The position numbers and the translations under genes are program-made. This document shows positions 36,006-43,963 of a DNA stretch of 64,000 nucleotides, one piece after another. The notes under the pieces are model-generated. The model searched no databases. It saw nothing but the letters and a program-made list of their open reading frames with translations, and had not been told where the DNA came from. Origin of the DNA: Ensifer adhaerens (GTDB lineage: Bacteria; Pseudomonadota; Alphaproteobacteria; Rhizobiales; Rhizobiaceae); contig NZ_CP015882.1 of the NCBI RefSeq assembly GCF_000697965.2, positions 1,146,001 through 1,210,000 on the forward strand. The letters run 5' to 3'. The number at the start of each line of letters is the position of its first letter. Position 1 is the first letter of the stretch.

Positions 36006-36653
36006 TCAGGCCTCCGCATCGCGGTCACTATGAATTTCGGATTCTATTTGTTCTTCATCCTCCGCCAGCTCTTCGCCAAGCCAGGAATCGTCTATCTCGT
36101 CGTCGTCATCTTCCTCTCCCAAGGCACGCTTGAGAGCCTCATGAAAGCGCGTTTGGACGGCGTCCTTGCCGAGATTAGAAGCTTCAAGAAGCTCTGCGGA
36201 CTGCTCGGTACTAGGAACGATATCATCATCGCCGACGCCGATGTCATAATCACTAAGCACGCCCGATGGGAGCTTCAGAGGAAGCAGGATCGATAGCTTA
36301 TCCAGAAGGTCCTTTGGGTCGGCTGCTTCCTCCACTGCGAGAATTCGCCCGACCTGTGAAAGCGCCTGCAAATTCCTCCCAACCGGGCGCGGGCCGACGA
36401 TGATCGAGGTCAGGGGCCGTTGCGAGCGCATCACATCGAGAGCACGGGCAATGCCCTCGATCTGCTGGACCACCTTTCTTTCGCCGTTCGCCGCCATGTC
36501 GCCGACGATCACCAGATCGGCGGAATGTCCAACCCCGACAAAAGCGCCGGCCACGTCGAAGACCAAACCCGCGATCTCCAACGGTGTGTCTAGGCGACGG
36601 TACCCCGCGTTCCCCAAAACTGCCGCAACTCTCTCCGCAGGAATTGCCGTCAT
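36006..36653 (-). CDS. Small accessory subunit, probable LmuC of a Lamassu system
   Basis: A 215-residue protein with no catalytic motif that I can see. The N-terminal two thirds look like an alpha/beta domain (LVFDVAGAFVGVG, DLVIVGDM, LTSIIVGPRPVG), and the last 40 residues are extremely acidic (EEDDDDEIDD and following). The gene overlaps the SIR2 gene by 4 bp (ATGA) and is 3 bp before the SMC gene. Size, position and lack of catalytic residues fit the LmuC/DdmB subunit that bridges SMC protein and effector. The assignment rests on context. Confidence 0.6.
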   Translation of the reverse strand: MTAIPAERVAAVLGNAGYRRLDTPLEIAGLVFDVAGAFVGVGHSADLVIVGDMAANGERKVVQQIEGIARALDVMRSQRPLTSIIVGPRPVGRNLQALSQVGRILAVEEAADPKDLLDKLSILLPLKLPSGVLSDYDIGVGDDDIVPSTEQSAELLEASNLGKDAVQTRFHEALKRALGEEDDDDEIDDSWLGEELAEDEEQIESEIHSDRDAEA

Positions 36654-38359
36654 AGGGCCACCTTGTTTCGAAAGCGTTCCAGAAGATCCTCTACCTCGGT
36701 GCCTTCTGCAAGCAGTTCCTCGACGCTCACCTCACGAACCGGGGCCAGTCCTGTTCGGCCCGGCGGACGTCGAGGTGATCGATGCATCGGGGCAGGATTG
36801 AACTGGCTGTGTACGACGACGGCATCATCATTGTCCGCCAGCAGGCCGTTAGTGGTCAAGCGAATGGCCGCGCGATGATCGCTTGCAAAAAAGATCTTCG
36901 CCGCGCCACTGCGTCCCACCAAGCCAAAGGCACCAGAGTCTACTGCAGAGGTATTTGGCCCTTCTGCGGCCCAGAGTCCTCTGTCCAAGCCCAGACCCAC
37001 TAGACTCAAAGCAACTGCGAACTCGGCCATTCCTCCACTCGTGAGGTTGGGATTCGCACTCATTAGTTCCAATGGCTCAGCGGACAACGGGCTATACAAG
37101 CCGTTTGCAGCGGTTGGCAGCGCTCCCTCTCTGAGCATTGTCATGGTCCGACCTATCATGGTGATCAGGCTCACGACGTCGTCCGCACTCGCAGTCACCT
37201 TGTCAGCCACAAGATTGCGACCGTGCTCAAGCCCTTCTGCTAGCTTCGCCCTATCAAATTCCTGTATCGCCGGGAATCCTTCACGCAATAGGCATGTCAG
37301 TTTTTGCGTGAGGACGAACAGGAGCAATGCCAAGAGAAGCGGCTTGGCGAAAGCCTGAACGAGCGCGTCGGCTCTGATCGCTGTGCGGGTTCCAGCATTG
37401 AATTCCTGATGATAGACATTCTGAAGCAAGCTTTCCTGATCCCCTCCAACAGCGTTTTCAGCGAAAGCATAAGCTGGCGGATGAGCCGGGAAGTGCCAAG
37501 GCATCTGAACCTGAGCACTGGCGAAGAGGCTCTGGATATTCGAGTCCTGCGCAGAAAGGCCGAGCATGAGGGTCGGTTTGGTAACGATTAAGTTGATGAG
37601 GGCGTTCGCCATAACTGGGTTGTTTGCGACCCAGCCATTGATCTGGTTTTGCCTCGCTACAAGCAGCGGACGAAACTTTGCTGGATCTTCTAAGGCTGAT
37701 CTGGCGCAGCCATGAAACTTGTAAAGATTAGTGCGCCTTCGTCCTGCCCTAGTATCGCCGGGGGCGATGGCGATGCGCTGAATTGGCTTTCCGCCACCTA
37801 GGATGCCTACAGCCTTCTCGACGAGCGAATCCCAGTTCGCCGACGGCATCTCGGACGCAACCCCTTCCATGGCGAGGGCCGCTAGGCAGAGATGTTCGGC
37901 GTCGGGCTCGATCGTAAGATCAGAGTAGACGGCAGCTCCATTCAAGACGTCCCAGAGGAGATAGTCTGCCTCCTCGCCCTCGACCGTCACTCCGAGCATG
38001 CGCGCGTAGTTGTTAACTAGGCGTCCGGCTAACGCTTCGAAGGCTGGCCACAGATCCGGACTGGTCGAGTAGTCGATTGTGTCACACTCCTCGGGACTCG
38101 GTGCTGCGTGACCGATGACGGAATCAAGAGCGGCGCGAAAACGACAATGCGGATCGTTTTGATCAATCCGCCCCTGAAGCGAAATAAGGATTCGCTTCGC
38201 CAGACTTTTCAGATCCGGCATCCGCTCTCGCGAGATGCCAGACCCCAACCAGAAGACATAGCGATCGTTGGCGACGCCTTCTGCCAGCTCCCTCTTCGGC
38301 CCGTCCAGCATAGCGAGGGTCTGGGAAATCGATATCGTCGCCGCAGGAGGAAGTGCCAT
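36650..38359 (-). CDS. SIR2-like NADase effector, probable LmuA of a Lamassu system
   Basis: A 569-residue protein with an N-terminal SIR2-like domain. VFWLGSGISRERMPDL (about residues 34-49) is the nucleotide-binding GxGxS turn. SANWDSLVEKA (about 172) stands for the TxNxD motif, and LYKFHGC (about 215) carries the catalytic histidine. In many defence systems such domains destroy NAD+ and stop the infected cell. The C-terminal half (residues 330-569) is unrecognised and may hold the interface to the other subunits. It is first of three tightly packed genes, consistent with the Lamassu-SIR2 subtype. GAGG lies 7 bp before the ATG. Confidence 0.75.
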   Translation of the reverse strand: MALPPAATISISQTLAMLDGPKRELAEGVANDRYVFWLGSGISRERMPDLKSLAKRILISLQGRIDQNDPHCRFRAALDSVIGHAAPSPEECDTIDYSTSPDLWPAFEALAGRLVNNYARMLGVTVEGEEADYLLWDVLNGAAVYSDLTIEPDAEHLCLAALAMEGVASEMPSANWDSLVEKAVGILGGGKPIQRIAIAPGDTRAGRRRTNLYKFHGCARSALEDPAKFRPLLVARQNQINGWVANNPVMANALINLIVTKPTLMLGLSAQDSNIQSLFASAQVQMPWHFPAHPPAYAFAENAVGGDQESLLQNVYHQEFNAGTRTAIRADALVQAFAKPLLLALLLFVLTQKLTCLLREGFPAIQEFDRAKLAEGLEHGRNLVADKVTASADDVVSLITMIGRTMTMLREGALPTAANGLYSPLSAEPLELMSANPNLTSGGMAEFAVALSLVGLGLDRGLWAAEGPNTSAVDSGAFGLVGRSGAAKIFFASDHRAAIRLTTNGLLADNDDAVVVHSQFNPAPMHRSPRRPPGRTGLAPVREVSVEELLAEGTEVEDLLERFRNKVAL

Positions 38360-38697
38360 TCAGCCTCAGGAACAATCGGAAGGTGTTGTAGACGAATTCT
38401 TTTACTCGCCAAAATCAGTCTGGTCCATGGCCGTCTGAGACTTACGCCTGGATGAGGTCCGTGAAAACCTGATCACGCCCGGGCAGCCCGCCACCAATCC
38501 TTGAGGCGACGACCTGCCGGACATTCGTGCTCTGGCACGAAAATCACTTGCGAGGTGTCCTTACCTTGGCAGTGTCGGAAACCCCTTGGGTAGTTGACTG
38601 ATCGCCACTTCCGGGTATGCGACGATAGGCACATCCTGTCGTCCTCTCGGTAGAACCGGGCGACTCAGGATAATCCCACCTTCACGTCAGTCCGAAG
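38360..38697 (-). promoter_or_regulatory. Promoter region of the Lamassu-like operon
   Basis: On the minus strand TTGGCG (38407-38412), a 16-bp spacer and TACAAC (38385-38390) make a plausible sigma70-type promoter about 30-50 bp before the SIR2 gene. The rest of the 338 bp separates it from the end of the unknown operon and shows no gene; no clear terminator was found. Confidence 0.4.
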
Positions 38698-38946
38698 TCA
38701 GGGAGTTCCTGGACCAGGCCACTCCCCGCTTTGACGCATATCTGAAGCCACCGTGAGTACACGCAGCGTGCACGCCCCAATGACACCGTCTACCCTTAGG
38801 CCCTTCCCCAGCACAGAAGAAGAGGCCCCTATCTGGTTTGCCCGACGTTGAAATGCTTTTGTTAGTCTTTTACCGTCGCTTGATTTCAGATAGTCATTAC
38901 CCGGATTCGCTGGTAGTCCGTAGCCTAGAGCGGCAAACTCGACCAA
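38698..38946 (-). CDS. Small protein resembling a peptidoglycan-binding domain
   Basis: An 82-residue protein. The pattern FAALGYGLPAN, then LTKAFQRRANQIG, then LRVDGVIGACTLRVL follows the PG_binding_1 fold (aLGY...AFQ...vDGviG..T), although the order of the pieces is somewhat unusual and the match is by eye. There is no signal peptide. It is the last gene of the unknown four-gene operon, 18 bp after the 992-residue gene. It could recognise cell-wall fragments or serve as a docking module. Confidence 0.55.
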   Translation of the reverse strand: MVEFAALGYGLPANPGNDYLKSSDGKRLTKAFQRRANQIGASSSVLGKGLRVDGVIGACTLRVLTVASDMRQSGEWPGPGTP

Positions 38947-38964
38947 TATAGATCGCTCGTTAGG

Positions 38965-41943
38965 CTATTGAGCCGCGTTATATGGAACACCGTCGCAGGT
39001 CGCAGTGGAAGGCACGTATGGGACTGGATTTCCGGGAGGCCGAACTTCCCAACTTGGCAGCTCCAGATCATCTGTGTCGATGCAAACTAGGTTGGTCGGC
39101 AGCTTGATCTGCCAAGGCGCTCCTTCAGCTACTCCCTCTTGATCGGGCGTATCCGAAATCGCACTGTCGATTGCCTTAATCTCATCTATGATAGATAAGT
39201 ATTGAGGGCTCCCTATTACAGGGGCATCACCGTCGGCCCACAGAATACCTGTTGTAATATAAAGGCTAACGTGATTCTCGTATCCTCTGCGAACGGGAAC
39301 GACTACCCGACTGTATCCGGCCCCAAGGAAGCGAGCAAATACCGGGTCAGAATTCCCCGCTGCAAGCTTTTCGGGCCACGTACTCTTGCGTCCCCAGAAA
39401 TATGGGTAAAAGGTGTATACGATATTTTCCCATTCAAATGAATGCTCAAAGAAACGGACAATTGGAGCTTCTTTCAATGCGGCACTGTTGTCGATAACCG
39501 GCACGTGATCGACCAGGTTGATCGAAGAGAAATTGTCAAAGTGTTGGTTGGTTAAAAGCTCTAACGCAGCCCGTTTCAGTTCTCCTTTCTCAATACTTCT
39601 ATACTCAATGTCGTTCCTAATAGATATATTCTGCTGTCCAAGTTTGGCCTCTGCAATTCTTCGATCAAAGTCCTCCTTAGCAAGTTTATATGATGTACTT
39701 ATAGCAGCATAGGCTTCAAGCTGCCACTTCGAAAGCGCCTCATCCGTACGTTGCAGAATCAACGATACGCCGCACATCCACTTAGTCGTGTTGTATCCCC
39801 AGCCCCGCAGCCGAATGTCCTTTCTAAGCGGCGGGTAAAAGAATTTCGTCGACGCCCAATACTCTGTGTCCCACATCGTACTTCCAATTGCGAAAGTTAG
39901 GAACGCTCCGTCGCCCCTAACATGTTGAAAGACGTAGGTCGCGTAGGCGTGAACCGCCTCATAGTCATCTGGAACAGTGAACTTACCGCTGTCCGGCCCG
40001 CCCCCCCCGGCTTGGTCCTCTGCTAACAGGGTGATCGGACCGCGAAACTGAAATGCTTTGGGTGGCTCGGGGATGTCAGCGTGATACTTTGCCGAAAGGC
40101 CTTTATAGTTATCTACAGTGATGTCTTCTGCGGTTATGTTTGGCTCCTCCGGTGGAATCATATTGCCCTGTTCTCTGGGGGCAGCCTGTTGACTGTATTG
40201 GTAGTATGCCGCAGGTTCTGGGACCCAGAACTCGATCATCAGGCGGCTTCCGTAATTTAGAACTTGGCACCAGTAATGCTTGTCAACATACCGGTATAGT
40301 CCAACAATCGACTTGTCACCGCTTGCGAAGGAATGCTTATTTGTTTCGGTCCGCTCGGAGATCATCACTACCGTCTGCTGTCTTCTCGTCTTCTTTTGAA
40401 TTCTCTCTATAGCTCGCGAGATAGTCTCTCTAACGTTTTTCTGTGAGACCTTGATTGACTGCTCAGCGGCTTGACTGTTGCTAGTCTTCGCGTTTGCTGA
40501 CATTGAAACCGCGCCATAGGACGCAGTTACATTGATACCGGCTTCCGATTGCTTTTCATCTTTCCTAATCGACTCAAGTTCCTGGGATAACTCGAAACGA
40601 TCGGTCGATTGGAGGTCTTTCTCGGACTCTGTTGTTTCTTCGGTTTCAAGTATTATCTGCTGCTCTGTGCGATCCAATAAAGTATGAATACGTTCCCTAG
40701 CCTCTCCGGCAAGAACATTCTCTATATGAGCAACCTCTCCAAGCGCATATTTCTGAAGTTGCTGCTTTACAATTTTCAAATCACCGATGCCTGCAGGTTG
40801 TATCGGATTTGGATGGGAGACATCCTGGAGAACGCTCGAAAGACCTGGCCCTGCCCCGAACGCTACTTGGACGCAAAGTTGCTCAGCCGTAGCCTGTATT
40901 TGCGGAATGGCTCCCCTCGCGATCGACTCAGCAACCTGTTCCAGCGCCCTATCAGCTTGAATCATCGCTGACGTGGAGAGTGGGGAAAGAAGCGTAGAGG
41001 TGACAGCTAACGCCGCATTGTCAAGTTGATTGGAAAGGGAAAAAATGCTGGCCGTGGCCAATACTCCTCCCGGTGACAAAGATGTGAGGAAGGCCTGCAA
41101 ATCCGGCATAGCTCCCAGGCGACCTATAGCCGCCGCATGGAGCACAAAGTCGTTAGTTGCATTAGGTGTGCGTACGACATCATTTTGGCCGTCTGAAGTA
41201 ACGACAGCAGCGGGATCGGGAGTAGTACCGATCTCATTTGCAGAGATTGATTGCGCTAGAAACCTCCTGCCGGCGCGCGCAAGAAGCGCAGTTTTTACGT
41301 CTTTAACTAAGGCATCGAATTTCGCCTCTTGGGCGGCCGTTTGAGCTTCAGTTTTTTGTTTCCGCCGGTCCTTCTGCGCCCAATCTATGAAGGATTTGAG
41401 ATCCGCAGGGATTACAATGTCAGCCCAAAAAACCCGTTCATCCGCGTTCGACTGGGTGGCCGAATGGTATTGCGCGATATGTAGAAGCCGAAGGATTGTA
41501 AAAAGGCTGTTGGCGTCGTCCGGGTTTCTGCCAGAAATCAGGCGCGCTGCTAAATGATCCCATACATGGATAGATATTTCCGGCCCCACCCCCCCTTGCG
41601 CGAATAAGTCCGCATACTTTCCCTTGATAAGGCTATTGATGCCTTCCAGATCACCCTCACGGATTGCATCTCCAATCAAGCGAGCAACGTCCGAGCTATC
41701 GGTGAAAGTCGCGAAGTTAGGTATGGTACCAACGTTGTTGGCACTTAAGAAAGAGTCCGCGACGCTAATCAACTGTGTTGATGAAGCGTTACCAGCCACG
41801 GCGGCTGAAAGATCGCTCCACAGTTGCGTCTGTTCTGGGGGGCGGTTGATAAAATAATATTTCAGCGCGTCAGCACTCGGTGGCCGACTGGCTCTGACCA
41901 GAGCAAACTTATTGACTATTCCACCCGGTGCTTCCGCAATCAT
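38965..41943 (-). CDS. Large protein of unknown function (992 residues)
   Basis: I cannot assign this protein to a named family. Residues 1-340 are mixed and mostly helical. Residues about 415-545 are highly charged and probably coiled coil, rich in Glu, Lys and Gln. They lead to SIVGLYRYVDKHYWCQVLNYG and RLMIEFWVPEPAAYY (about 555-580). A beta-rich part follows, then a helical hairpin (WQLEAYAAISTSYKLAKEDF, about 740). The C-terminal block has IVRFFEHSFEWENIVYTFYP, YFWGRKSTWPEKL and FARFLGAGYSRVVVPVRRG (about 830-880). The last blocks look strongly conserved, and I have an unverified impression of similar ends in large proteins of distant bacteria. No signal peptide or membrane span. Its DNA is more AT-rich than the nearby DISARM genes. 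Confidence 0.75.
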   Translation of the reverse strand: MIAEAPGGIVNKFALVRASRPPSADALKYYFINRPPEQTQLWSDLSAAVAGNASSTQLISVADSFLSANNVGTIPNFATFTDSSDVARLIGDAIREGDLEGINSLIKGKYADLFAQGGVGPEISIHVWDHLAARLISGRNPDDANSLFTILRLLHIAQYHSATQSNADERVFWADIVIPADLKSFIDWAQKDRRKQKTEAQTAAQEAKFDALVKDVKTALLARAGRRFLAQSISANEIGTTPDPAAVVTSDGQNDVVRTPNATNDFVLHAAAIGRLGAMPDLQAFLTSLSPGGVLATASIFSLSNQLDNAALAVTSTLLSPLSTSAMIQADRALEQVAESIARGAIPQIQATAEQLCVQVAFGAGPGLSSVLQDVSHPNPIQPAGIGDLKIVKQQLQKYALGEVAHIENVLAGEARERIHTLLDRTEQQIILETEETTESEKDLQSTDRFELSQELESIRKDEKQSEAGINVTASYGAVSMSANAKTSNSQAAEQSIKVSQKNVRETISRAIERIQKKTRRQQTVVMISERTETNKHSFASGDKSIVGLYRYVDKHYWCQVLNYGSRLMIEFWVPEPAAYYQYSQQAAPREQGNMIPPEEPNITAEDITVDNYKGLSAKYHADIPEPPKAFQFRGPITLLAEDQAGGGGPDSGKFTVPDDYEAVHAYATYVFQHVRGDGAFLTFAIGSTMWDTEYWASTKFFYPPLRKDIRLRGWGYNTTKWMCGVSLILQRTDEALSKWQLEAYAAISTSYKLAKEDFDRRIAEAKLGQQNISIRNDIEYRSIEKGELKRAALELLTNQHFDNFSSINLVDHVPVIDNSAALKEAPIVRFFEHSFEWENIVYTFYPYFWGRKSTWPEKLAAGNSDPVFARFLGAGYSRVVVPVRRGYENHVSLYITTGILWADGDAPVIGSPQYLSIIDEIKAIDSAISDTPDQEGVAEGAPWQIKLPTNLVCIDTDDLELPSWEVRPPGNPVPYVPSTATCDGVPYNAAQ

Positions 41944-41960
41944 TGCAACCTCCCTACAGG

Positions 41961-42353
41961 TTATTTTGTGAAAGCAGCGCGCAATTGATTGACCGCGTAT
42001 GGTAGGAACAACGCTGCGCCCGACAGAAAGTACCCTGAAAGGCTGGTGACAAAGTTTCCAACATCCGCCGGGGCAACGAAGGCTTTAAACAAGACCACGT
42101 TCCCAACAGCCCAAAAGAAAGCGGCCATTGCTACGCCGCCAATCAGCCCAATGACTCGACTGTAGCTAGTCTCGTCAGGAACTGTGGGCGGCGCATTCGT
42201 GTAGCCTTGGAGTGCTGCAGGCCTCGCTTCTTCAGTTTTTTCCTTAACAGCAGAGCGAATGTCAGTGTTATTAAGTACAACTGATAGAAGTTTGATAACA
42301 GCGAGGTTGTATATTGCAAGAATCGCATACATTAGAATGGCTTCCTGGGTCAT
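41961..42353 (-). CDS. Small membrane protein of the unknown operon
   Basis: A 130-residue protein with three likely membrane segments: residues about 6-27 (ILMYAILAIYNLAVIKLLSVV), 68-88 (GLIGGVAMAAFFWAVGNVVLF) and 103-121 (FVTSLSGYFLSGAALFLPYAV). A polar cytoplasmic or periplasmic loop joins the first two. It lies 14 bp after the caspase-like gene and 17 bp before the 992-residue gene, so it should be made with them. It could be a pore, an anchor or an effector target. No family is recognised. Confidence 0.7.
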   Translation of the reverse strand: MTQEAILMYAILAIYNLAVIKLLSVVLNNTDIRSAVKEKTEEARPAALQGYTNAPPTVPDETSYSRVIGLIGGVAMAAFFWAVGNVVLFKAFVAPADVGNFVTSLSGYFLSGAALFLPYAVNQLRAAFTK

Positions 42354-42367
42354 GGCGCGCCTCTGCC

Positions 42368-43414
42368 TTATGCGGGGTTGTACTGAAGATAGTTTAGTCC
42401 TTCTTTATCTGTGGGTATTCCAAAGACACTTCGATATGTTTGAACGACATCGCGAATTACACCGGGAACTTCCATGTCCACACCGTTATCTTGAAAGGTG
42501 GCATAAGTGCCAGGTCCCGCGGCATACGCTCGCCGACCAGTGGCGTCAGCTAAGCGTTGGGCGTAGGTGTCTGTGAGCTTATCCATTATAAAAGCTCGCA
42601 GTGATCCGACGTTGATCTCGAATGTTCCGGCTCGTTTGGTGGGCTTAGCCAGATTCGGAGCTATAAAGTTGATCGAGGACAGCTCATAATCTCGCGGAAT
42701 TATTCTCACGTATGACTCTGGATTGCTACTTGGCGTGATAGGCGGTTTCGCACGCCGTATGACTCGCATAAGTCGCATTACATCTTGATCGCTGTTGCAT
42801 CCCCAAATCCAACTGGCACCGCCATCTGCAAATGCTGTCTTCCAGTAGGCAAGCGCTTCCGCCGATTGGACTGTGGCGAGAAAATCCTGCTTTCGTGGAT
42901 CAAGGTCGGCGGGATCTCTTTTCTCGCCCGGCATTTGCTGAAGGGGGACAAGCCTTGCGTGTGGGCCATCGCCAACAACTCTTTGGTATGCCCATGTGTT
43001 TGTCAGTATTGGCCCATCCGCGTAGGCATGCGAAAAAAAACTGAACTCGACGATTTTGCCGTTGACAGCACTCACTTGCTTTAGCGTTTCAGAGTATATG
43101 TCCACTATGGAAATAATCTTGTCGAGTCGCTTAAACGGAACATGATCGCCGTTAGCAAGTCGTTTGTACTGGTCCGGTCGGATCGGCTCCCGCAGTGCTG
43201 AGGACGATCTCACAGGTGCCGAAGTATTGGGCTTGTATATAGCCCGCTTGATCAATCCGGCCCGCACATCAAAAGTAATCGCCATGAACTGACTCGAGCG
43301 AAACTTACGCGCAAGAAAGCGCTCTCGAGAAAGGCAACACCGATCCCAATGATTCTTCTTGTCCGGGCTGTATTCATGCCCAGCAATCAAGATGGCGACT
43401 AAGGTAGAAGCCAT
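42368..43414 (-). CDS. Unknown protein with a candidate caspase-like His/Cys pair
   Basis: A 348-residue protein, first gene of the operon. It starts with a strand (STLVAILIAGHEY). The segment VEFSFFSHAYADGPILTNT holds His129 and GASWIWGCNSDQDV holds Cys206, each at the end of a predicted hydrophobic strand. This is the layout of clan CD (caspase-like) hydrolases, where a histidine in an S-H-G-like turn and a cysteine after the next core strand form the active site. The resemblance is by eye; the family is not one I can name. I start it at 43414 after GGGGGGA; a GTG/ATG at 43447 would add 11 residues. Confidence 0.65.
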   Translation of the reverse strand: MASTLVAILIAGHEYSPDKKNHWDRCCLSRERFLARKFRSSQFMAITFDVRAGLIKRAIYKPNTSAPVRSSSALREPIRPDQYKRLANGDHVPFKRLDKIISIVDIYSETLKQVSAVNGKIVEFSFFSHAYADGPILTNTWAYQRVVGDGPHARLVPLQQMPGEKRDPADLDPRKQDFLATVQSAEALAYWKTAFADGGASWIWGCNSDQDVMRLMRVIRRAKPPITPSSNPESYVRIIPRDYELSSINFIAPNLAKPTKRAGTFEINVGSLRAFIMDKLTDTYAQRLADATGRRAYAAGPGTYATFQDNGVDMEVPGVIRDVVQTYRSVFGIPTDKEGLNYLQYNPA

Positions 43415-43963
43415 TTGAATTGTTCCCCCCAAGGTGAATTCAACCATAGGTCGGATTTTTTTTCAAGTACATTTTAGATTAGTGACCACAGTAAGCTGTT
43501 CGCCAACGCTGCGAGGATGCGGATCACTGCGTTTTCAAAATGATTGAAGATTCACACCTACGCGGCTGTAGGTTCCTACGACAACATCAACATCAGCGAC
43601 TTTGGTGATGGTCTCGTCTTCACACGAGGCCGACGAAATCCATGGCGAGCTTGATGGTTATGCGTTCTACTTGGTCGGCGACGAATTCATTGTTGCCATC
43701 GGTTCACAGCGCTGGGAAATCGAACTTGACCAAGCTCGCTCTTCAAAACCAAAAGCCAGGCATCTCGGCGGCCCGTCAAATCCGTCGCTCCTTCCTTTAT
43801 CGGTTGCGCCACCCAACTGCTGACAGTTCGTGCGCGCCGCATGCATGCCGAAATTTCACACGACTGGCCGCGCCGCTCGACCATGCCGGATAAAGAAGGC
43901 CGGGCGCAGCAAATGACTTCTGCTATTCCGTGCGTTTGGGAGGCTGGTCAGTATCACGGTCAC
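43415..43963. other. Intergenic region between the unknown operon and drmB, with a possible gene remnant
   Basis: The promoter of the unknown operon must lie here, but no clean -35/-10 pair stands out. On the plus strand, 43562-43823 can be read as protein-like sequence only by changing frame (an SYDNINISDFGDG part, then DEIHGELDGYAFYLVGDEF). It could be the remains of a small gene. No clear drmB-side terminator was found. Confidence 0.35.
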
